Positions 45,101 through 53,600 of a DNA stretch of 64,000 nt are shown one piece after another. Within the stretch, counting starts at the first letter, position 1. The number at the start of each line of letters is the position of its first letter. A model generated the notes under the pieces. That model saw only the letters and a program-made list of their open reading frames with translations, was not told the origin of the DNA and made no database searches. Source of the DNA: Notospermus geniculatus. Lineage: Eukaryota; Nemertea; Pilidiophora; Heteronemertea; Lineidae. Position numbers and translations under genes: made by a program. The stretch lies in assembly GCA_002633025.1 (NCBI GenBank), contig NMRB01000078.1, positions 436,118 through 500,117 on the forward strand, given 5' to 3'.

Positions 45101-45771
45101 GGCAGATAGCTCGCGTGTGCGCGTATTTTTCGGTGAGCTATTTGCTGAGCAAACCGTCTCGTATGACGTTTTGCTCAGCAGATAGCTCCAGTGTGCGACA
45201 GGCTTTAGACTTATTGGGTTCTATGCACCAAGCGAAGATTATCTTGAACTCAGGTTGAGCCACAACTTTTTCACTGTCACATCACGCCCTGGCAAACTTG
45301 AACAACTGAAAAGTTGTGGCTCAACCTGAGTGGAAAATAATCTTCGTTTGGTGCATACGGCCCGTCCACGTATGTTTATGAATATGGACCCAGGACCGCA
45401 ATCTTGCGAGGGGGCGCTTGGAATTCGGAAACGGCGTTGATTAAAGATGTAAAGAATGAGAATGCACCCTGTTCATTATCTAATCATGTGATGTTCATGT
45501 ACATTTCATGTCACTAACGGAGTTACATTTGTCATTTACGTCCACAGCATTTCCTCACGAGGTACGAGAATACCAGAAGAAAAAGGACACTGTGATTCCG
45601 GCCCAAGCTCCTGGAGCGACACCTTATGACATCACTTCCGTCATGCAACCAAGCAGTTTCTCCAAAGGCTGTTGTCCATATTTCCTCGACAAAAACTTGA
45701 ATGCAGTTAGAGGGAGGTATGGAGGGCTGAGTGACATCGATATTGAGAGGCTTCAGTTGATATGCGAGTAG
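42193..45771 (+). CDS. Secreted astacin-fold pseudoprotease
   Basis: Exons 42193-42256, 42883-42936, 43892-44003, 44483-44670, 45548-45771, with matching phases; 213 aa. Signal peptide MFLRYLFVLVMAGVWAG, then directly an astacin (M12A) domain: Cys-Phe-Arg-Phe as in the TC-I-RF motif, GLCLASVHRNAGGIQI for the GCxSxVGrxGG part, IGF and RSDRDEHI after the active site, PYDITSVM for the Met-turn, GGLSDIDIERLQLIC at the end. The zinc motif HExxHxxGxxH is changed at every ligand: Arg111, Ala112, Tyr115, Gly118, Asp121; the Met-turn tyrosine is Pro174. Met172 and the fold residues remain. So it is most likely an inactive secreted binding protein. No propeptide is visible. The last exon has a second copy at 47180-47403. 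Confidence 0.85.
42379..42601. mobile_element. GGCGATATCGC-family MITE, copy 4
   Basis: Begins GCCAGCAACACACTAGGCGA and ends GATATCGCCTGGTGTGCTGC. It lies in intron 1 of the astacin-like gene. Confidence 0.9.
42659..42775. repeat. Degenerate CCCTAA-type repeat
   Basis: Irregular runs of CCCTAACC, CCCTGACC and CCCAACC over about 115 bp, similar to the (CCCTAA)n telomere repeat but heavily mutated. It may be an interstitial telomere-like tract or a simple repeat. Confidence 0.7.
42963..43056. repeat. Perfect foldback
   Basis: ATGCATAAAACATCTTAAGT begins an arm of about 36 bp mirrored at 43020-43056. It starts about 25 bp after exon 2 of the astacin-like gene. The motif CTTAAG...AAAAGATAAG is shared with 44934-44993. 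Confidence 0.9.
43500..43850. mobile_element. GGCGATATCGC-family MITE, copy 5, with nested insertion
   Basis: The outer ends match the family. Within it, about 43545-43660 is a second element with inverted ends GTAGCTGCATAAAAACTCCG / CGGAGTTTCTATGCGGCCAC. It lies in intron 2 of the astacin-like gene, close to exon 3. Confidence 0.85.
44992..45204. mobile_element. MITE with GCCTG..GCACACTGGAGC ends
   Basis: AGCCTGCCGCACACTGGAGC at the left and GCTCCAGTGTGCGACAGGCT at the right, with inner copies of GCAGATAGCTC. The homologous element in the second block starts at 46317 and ends near 46805, split by the insertion at 46490. Confidence 0.85.
45223..45356. repeat. Foldback element
   Basis: ATGCACCAAGCGAAGATTAT at the left is mirrored by ATAATCTTCGTTTGGTGCAT at the right; the arms are about 50 bp with few mismatches. 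The second block has it at 46823-46956. Confidence 0.9.
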
Positions 45772-46489
45772 GGTTTCTGTAGGGTCTGGATGAGTGGATT
45801 GGGGCACGATGATCAGCCAGATAAGCTTTCACCGACAACAAGGATATTAAAGATTGTTCGGTCCCCGTATCCCACTCACTCACAATCGTATATACAGTAT
45901 TGGGGTTATGTGAAATAACATAAAATGTACACAGAGGGCGAGAATCTGCTGTTATATACATGTAGTGTTAACTAGGCCTACAAAAACCGGGATAACTGGT
46001 GCTTCTTGAAGTATGGATCTGTTTATAGTCATATATGCATTCTTCCTCTACGGTTCAAACTCCTCTTCGANGGCCCACGCCCATTACATCAAAGAAGCTC
46101 TCTCCATGCTGTAGCTTTCAGGTCCGACTTTGGTATTCGGAGACTGTTTTTCTCCACTTTCGAAGGTTCCGAGAGCCGGAGCTGGGGACCAGTCTCTACT
46201 GCAGCATTCCGTGTACTACAACAGCATTTGGGCGCCAGGGTTCACAGTCATAAAACTGCTTAAGTCTAAGTGTGACACCTATCCTTTGTTGAACACAAAA
46301 GATAAGTATCACACTTAAGCCTGCCGCACACTTGAGCTATCTGCTGAGCAAAAAGTCATTCGAGACCGTTTGCTCAGCAGATAGCTCGCGTGTGCGCGTA
46401 ATTTCGGTGAGTTTTTTACCTCGCGAGGCAGATAGCTCGCGTGTGCGCGTATTTTTCGGTGAGCTATTTGCTGAGCAAACCGTCTCGTA

Positions 46490-46758
46490 CAGGGCCGGAT
46501 CCAGGGTTTAGAAATACGGGAGGCACAACCCCGGGGGGCGAAGCCCTCAGCTGGTACGCACCGCAGGTGGGCGCACACGAAGGGGGTCCGGGGGCCTCCC
46601 CCGGGAAAATTTGAAAAGTCAAAGCTCTGAGATGCGATTTCCCAGCATCTTAGGCATGAAATACTAGACGATTTCCAAAAGATGCAGTAAAAAATCATTG
46701 ACCCTCAAAAAATAGAGGGGGCACGTGCCCCATGTGCCCCCCTCTGGATCCGGGCCTG
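46490..46758. mobile_element. 269-bp MITE with 5-bp target duplication, present in only one block copy
   Basis: Inverted ends CAGGGCCGGATCCAG and CTGGATCCGGGCCTG. It is flanked by TCGTA at 46485-46489 and 46759-46763, while the empty site in the first block (about 45160) has one TCGTA. This defines the element and its target duplication exactly. The family is unknown; 20322-20496 is a relative. Confidence 0.92.
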
Positions 46759-47179
46759 TCGTATGACGTTTTGCTCAGCAGATAGCTCCAGTGTGCGGCA
46801 GGCTTTAGACTTATTGGATTCTATGCACCAAGCGAAGATTATCTTGAACTCAGGTTGAGCCACAACATTTTCACTGTCACATCACGCCCTGGCAAACTTG
46901 AACAACTGAAAAGTTGTGGCTCAACCTGAGTGGAAAATAATCTTCGTTTGGTGCATACGGCCCGTCCACGTATGTTTATGAATATGGACCCAGGTCCGCA
47001 ATCTTGCGAGGGGGCGCTTGGAATTCGGAAACGGCGTGTATTATATAAAACAAGAAAAAAGTTAATTAAAGATATAAAGAATGAGAATGCACCCTGTTCA
47101 TTATCTAATCATGTGATGTTCATATACATGTACATTTCATGCCACTAATCGGAGTTACATTTATCATTTACGTCCACAG

Positions 47180-47403
47180 CATTTCCTTACGAGGAACGAG
47201 AGTACCAGAAGAAAAAGGACACTGTGATTCCGGCCCAAGCTCCTGGAGCGACACCTTATGACATCACTTCCGTCATGCAACCAAGCAGTTTCTCCAAAGG
47301 CTGTTGTCCATATTTCCTCGACAAAAACTTGAATGCAGTTAGAGGGAGGTATGGAGGGCTGAGTGACATCGATATTGAGAGGCTTCAGTTGATATGCGAG
47401 TAG
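47180..47403 (+). CDS. Second copy of the last astacin-like exon
   Basis: Same length and acceptor (CGTCCACAG) as 45548-45771. The protein differs near the start (FPYEEREYQ instead of FPHEVREYQ). It is either the allele of that exon or a spare 3' exon, depending on whether the block duplication is real. Confidence 0.75.
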
Positions 47404-47679
47404 GGTTTCTGTAGGGTCTGGATGAGTGGATTGGGGCACGATGATCAGCCAGATAAGCTTTCACCGACAACAAGGATATTAAAGATTGTTCGGTCCCCGT
47501 ATCCCACTCACTCACAATCGTATATACAGTATTGGGGTTATGTGAAATAACATAAAATGTACACAGAGGGCGAGAATCTGCTGTTATATACATGTAGTGT
47601 TAACTAGGCCTACAAAAACCGGGATAACTGGTGCTTCTTGAAGTATGGATCTGTTTATAGTCATATATGCATTCTTCCT

Positions 47680-50600
47680 CTACGGTTCAAACTCCTCTTC
47701 GATCCAGTTCGTCTCGAAGTCCGTCATCTGTTTGATTAATGACTCTCTATGGTCCTCATCCTCCGTCCCTCTCCTCCCGCGTTTTGCCGGCGCTGGAAAT
47801 TGATCAGAACGACATACTGTAGTTCGAGACAGAATCGCATGTGATTGGGCGGCTGTCTGCGCGAGACTACCTGTAATTCCAATCAATCCGCCATTTTGGC
47901 AAGCACATGTAAAATTGATAAAAGTCTAAATTACATCGACGTGTGTGGATTTAGGTGACACTGTGTATTATGTAACTGCTTTCCGCAACCATGGCGACAA
48001 TATAAGGCAGGTTTCGACCCCGTAGTTGGTTTACTTCCTAGAATTTTACTGGATGCAGGATTTTTGGGCCCACTGCAAAAATTCGGCTTAATCGCACCAC
48101 AGAGTAGAGGACATACGAAAGATGACAACTTACTAGGCCAACCTTCAACAATCTTGAATGGTGTGATGTATTCCCGTGAATACGTAGGGCAACTTGATTT
48201 CGTCCACTCAGAAATGGCGTTTTCCAGGACGGTTCCCACGGTGTTGGCGGCTTGCTTGTCGGGCACCATGACGTCAATGCTTGTCATCTTCTTGTTGTAC
48301 ACCATCAGGACCTGGGAAGTAACAAAAACCTGCAGTGCATTCTTTCCTGTTGTAAACCTTCGGCCGTCAAACCCTCGACCCCGGGCTCCTTGTCCATGCC
48401 CCTTCAAGTTCATCACCCCAAACGGATGGGATTACAAAGACCAACGTGAGCTTGCAAAACCAACAGATTTGTATGTAGCCACTGCTCACACACTTGCCGT
48501 CTTCCGATTTGGCCCTCCCCTCCAATCGGTGCTCAGTTGGCCTACATATGTGGGCACGAGGAAGACCGAGTTTCAAGTAACTCGCAATGGTAGACCGCTG
48601 GAACTGGGGGAAAGGAGAATTTAGAGGAAGATTGGTTATTCTTCAACGTCCAAGCAGAATCATTCCAACATGGCATAGGCCTATTGTCGAACTTGTAACG
48701 TTTACGATGATTTGTTTACCTTGAGCTGGTTCAGCAATGAGGAGGCTTCCTTGTCATCATTCACCCAAACCACCCCCTTGCCCCTGGCATAAAAGGCGTA
48801 GAGCTGTTTCGTCAGGTCCATCAGGGGGCTAGGATTGTCTTCGGGGCTGTAGAGTTGTTCTTTGATACTCTTATTGGGATCAGGCCGGTAGATCCGCTTC
48901 ACTGAATCAGCTGGAATGATGAAGGGATCATACTGTTGCCCGTGCGATTGCTGCACAAGTTCATTGTCTCGTTTTGGCGGCCCCCGCCATACGGAGGCTT
49001 CGCACATGCCCACTTATCTAGTAGGCAAACTAGGGCCGTATTCTAGAAGCTTCCTTAACTCTAAGGTTTACCTTTAGCTATTGGTTTGCAGGGCAGAAAA
49101 CAAAAGCTTAAAAGTGGACCTTAGAGTTAAGGAGGCTTCTAGAATACGGGCCAAAACCTATGATTGGTCGTATGGGGCGAGTTTCCAAGAAATCCCGTAG
49201 AAACCAAGAGGGCGAGGGCCGTCGCCCGTCGTAACAAGTCAAAATGGTGGTTCAACACAAAAACCTTGTCCCATCGCTTTCCGTGTTTCAAGAATTCTGA
49301 GGTTTAGTGGGGTCAGTAATGGGTATCAAGCGGAGACTTACCGAACAGACCATAGAGGGCAGACCTATCAAAACAATGATGGCGGTACGCATGTCCCCGG
49401 GCAACCATATTGTCACTGGAGTAGAAGTGAGATTCGCTGTCTTCGTTGAGAGTTCGGAAGGCAACCCAATGGATGAGGTTCTGGCAATGTTCTATCTTAT
49501 CTTCCCAAACAGAACCTGATAAAGAAGGTGGAAACTTTGAATGACGTCGGTAACAACCCAGCGTTCCTCGATTTGGTAACCCAGGGTTCCCGACAATTCG
49601 GGTCTGCGAGGCTTCGTTCACTTGCGGTAGTTGCGGAGGAGTTATAGCAATGATCCCATCGTCCCAGTCGGCCAAGTGGGGCAGTGCGGAGGCGGGCTGC
49701 CTTCTCTAACTGAACACCCGAGAGATCAGTGGAACAACTTCGCCTCCCCGTCAGGGTTGCCGTTAAAGATTCCGACCACATGATGCAATGCTGTGCTAAC
49801 GAATGACTCACCTTCGAGACAGGTTCCACAACGCCCCAGGCATCCCTCTAAGGCCTTTCTGATTTCAATCATGGGTTTATCATGTGCCTTCCTCGTAATC
49901 TCCTCCCAGATATCTGCCACCTGAAAGGACAACGCTTGTCGTTTGGGCAATATTCTACTATCATCGTGTGGTAGTAAATGGAGGCGGGGGGGGGGCATTT
50001 GCCCCCTTGTCCCTCTGCTATCTACGGCACTGCAGTGTCGCCGACGTGTGCACAGTACAGTGCCGCTGCGTTGGCTGGTCTAGCAGTCCCAAAACGCTAC
50101 GACAACGTTTGTTTGACAACGAAAGTAGATGCGTTCCACCTGTTGACTTCGTTGATCCGATTTCAGTGAGGAACAGGCTACAGAAATCCGTTCTCATCTT
50201 ACCACGGCATCTCTGTGCTTCTGTGTTTCTTTACAGAACACTGTATCTGTTCTCGGTTTGCACTCGTCGTCAGGTTTGGCCGATCGCCGGCGACGTCTCT
50301 TTTCTTTGGTGGATTTAGGGTGGACGAATTTATAGGTGGACGATTGTGGTTTCGGAGGGTCCGCATTCGCACACGCTGTGGCTGGATCGTCGGGGTCGAT
50401 GCGCTGATCAACTGCAAGAGAAAGTACAGACCAATGACTGCTCGTAAGTTGACTTCTCAAAGCTAGACGTCTCTACAGATGAGTTTCACTAGCAGCCATC
50501 TTGCCAAAATTAGGTCATCACCATGGTGATTTCCCCCACTGGAGAATTTCACTAGCAGCCATCTTGGAAAAATAAGGTCATCACCATGGTGATTTCCCCA

Positions 50601-53600
50601 CTGGGGGATGGGAGAACCAATCATCTGTTACGCTGGAAAAAATTGCCATGGTGATGACGTAACTTGGGCAAGATGGCTGCTAGCGAAACTCATCTAGATC
50701 TAGACGTGTTTTAGATAGAAAAAGTATTGAGAACAAAAATCGACGTTTGTGAATTGTTGCTGCCAGGTACAGTTGACTAGACTATGTAGAGACTGATTTT
50801 GGCCTACGTCTTCCAGGGTATGACAGCCTTGAGGGTGGATACGTTCGCCAAATCCAAGAGGAGAAATTCGACAATTGGATCGAATCCAATTTCGGACAGC
50901 CGACCCAGCTACGATCGGTTTAATCGTTGAGTGACCCTGCGAAGTGATCACGTCAAGATTACATCTAGCATCGATGAATTTCTGAATATAACTTACGGAT
51001 AATTTGGTTGAACCTTAACTCAAGTTTGCTCCGGAAGTCGTCACCACTGCTACAACCTTTGGGCAGCTTGATGGACTTCTCCTCCCAGATGTTGAAGTCG
51101 TATCTTATATCGAGGTAAAGGAAGTCCGAGAAGAGGCCAATGCCCAACGCTTGTTCTTCGTCGTTGTTGGCAATTTTTGCACATTGGTCAACAGCGATCT
51201 CAGCGAGACGATAGGGACAGAAGCCTGGGAACACGATATGCATAGCGTCACCGTAGGTGGTGGCCAAGCCTCGCTCATCAAGGTCAGGTTCTGTCTCTTG
51301 CCGCCATTCTGTCGTACTTCGGAAACCGGTCTCGACCTGAAGATCCTTGTTAAATTCTGAAATGAGGATGGACCACGTTCTATCATATCTTCATTGTATT
51401 CTTCAAATTTACCTCAGGACTTTCAGATTTTCAACTCATCAAGCGAAAGGCTGTTAATATAAGGGAAGCGATATGAGAATCCATTGCAGTTGGATTTTTC
51501 TGTACGCGTGTGCGTTTGTGTCCTATTCGTCGGGAGAGATCATCATACCTTTCTTAACCTGCTTTTTCATGAGAGCAAAACACTTAACGATGCCGGGGTT
51601 GAGTCGGACGTATCTGTACTCATCCGATCGGAACATGCTCAAAGTCACGCCATCACCCAGTGGCTTATCCTACAAACAAACAGAAGGAAGTTAATGGTAG
51701 TACCACCAACGTCAACACGTCACGTAAAACTAAGTACATGTATACATTACCACTACATATATTAAGGTTGACGTTAACACTACAGACACGGATACCATTA
51801 CCACTACAGATACGGATGACGTTACTACTACAGATAGGCTATACGTATACCATTACCACCAGAGATAAGGATGACGTTACCACTACAAAGATACGGATAC
51901 CATTACCACTACAGATACGGATGACGTCATCAGTACAGATAAGGATGCCGTTACCACTACAGATAGGCTATATGGATACCATTAGAACTACAGATAAGGA
52001 TGGCGTTAACACTACAGGTACGGATGACGTCATCAGTACAGATACGGATGCCGTTACCACTACAGATAGGCTATACGGACACCATTACCACTACAGATAA
52101 ATATGACGTTACCACTACACAGATACGGATACCATTACCACTACAGATACGGATGACGTCACCACTACAGATACGGATGACGTTACCACTACAGATGCGG
52201 ATGCAATCATCACTACAGATACAATTACGTGCAACTCCAACGCTCACCAACTCTGCATCAAACAACGGCATGGATTCCTTGTCTTTCTCGCTAAAGTTTG
52301 GCGGCAGACGGTACTTGTTCTTGTCTGCGCTTGGGACAGCCACCTCCAGAAGTTCGGCATCTCCAAACTTAATCTTCCTCTCTTCAGTTGTCTTCTGTTT
52401 CCTGACGGCAAGAGTCACACCTTGGAAAGAGAGACGGGATTCACAGGACTATCAGACGGGAAGAAGCAAAAAGGCACAGGACATGAGAAGTCTTAGATCC
52501 AACCATTTTGTGATCATACTTACTCGCCCCGTTATTCTTGACGTAGTCGATTCCTGCACAGATGGCATATTTCGTCAAGTCGACAAGCGAACCTCCGCTT
52601 TTCAGCTTGGCTTCCACTTGTCTCCCCTCTTTATGCAGCGATCCTTTTGGAGTGTCGCCGTTTGGAGCAGCGGAATGTGCCTCGTCCCAAGTCTTCGTTA
52701 CCACCAACTTATCTGGATGAAGATTGACAAACTGTGATCAGTCGCGGCGAAGTACTGAGAACTGCTTACCCACAAGCCCATTCAACCTCAAGGAATGGTA
52801 AGAGGGACAAATTCCAGCTAGATCGGATTGCTAGCTGCTAGAATGTGGAAGTCCACAACTGATCTGATCGCCGTTCTCTTATTGGGGAATAGTCGATGTT
52901 GTCTCAATAGGGAAGAAGATCAGGGACCTGAATCACAGCTTCCGCAGGATTTGGGGCCGAGTTCGGTGACAAGAACAAGGCAACATATGGCGATCTGCTG
53001 GTTGCTTACCATTCATTCCTTTTCGCACGAACAGTTGGAGTGCCTTCAAAGCATTATACATCCTCGGGGACATGACGCGGATTGCACATCTGTGATGAAA
53101 CGAAAATAGCAGAATAAACCCCCTATTGGGAAAAAAGTCGAACACTACTGTCTGCTAAAGGATCGTCAAGGATTTCCTCGCGAAACCTGACTCGCAAACG
53201 GCATCGACCGAACAGCAATGAGGAGCTGCTACCAAATATCGTCAATAATTACGGTTGGTTTGATACATTAGTAATTTTCCCGCCCATACCTATCGTTCAG
53301 ACCGCTCCCGTAGATGCCATTACTGCATGACCGGCAAGGGTTGCCCTTTTGACCGCACCACGTACTCGACGCTTGCGGGTTCTCGAAGTCTATGACCCGC
53401 CCCTCAAACTGAAAAAGTCTGGAATGGAAGCAAGAACTGGCGTGATTTTATCAGACTAACTTAGTCTAGGCAGGACGTCGGCAATCGTCGACAAATTGCA
53501 ACCGTAGTGTGCCACTTTAGCCGTCAAGAGACAAGGCCGAGTAAGGGCCGTAAGATGTTCAGGCTGGAGTCTGGTGAACGCAGAAATTTAAAATGGAAAT

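Larger units (their letters stand above)
44742..47702. repeat. Block present twice across a single N (44742-46070 and 46072-47702)
   Basis: Both copies start GGCCCACGCCCATTACATCA and end CGGTTCAAACTCCTCTTCGA; position 46071 is an N. They differ by scattered substitutions, two small indels (about 25 and 6 bp) and a 269-bp element present only in copy 2. Each holds the last astacin-like exon and the end of the convergent gene. This fits two haplotypes placed in tandem by the assembler; a real tandem duplication is the alternative. Confidence 0.88.

Noticed and set aside
49532-49811. Extra exon of the Hedgehog-fold-like gene in this interval
   Set aside because: Open frames exist, but only direct joining of 49812 to 49515 keeps the phase and uses a strong acceptor.
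51660-52737. Long plus-strand open frames (146 and 245 codons)
   Set aside because: They are made by the ACTACAGATACGG minisatellite and the antisense of the Hedgehog-fold-like exons; composition is Thr/Asp repeats.
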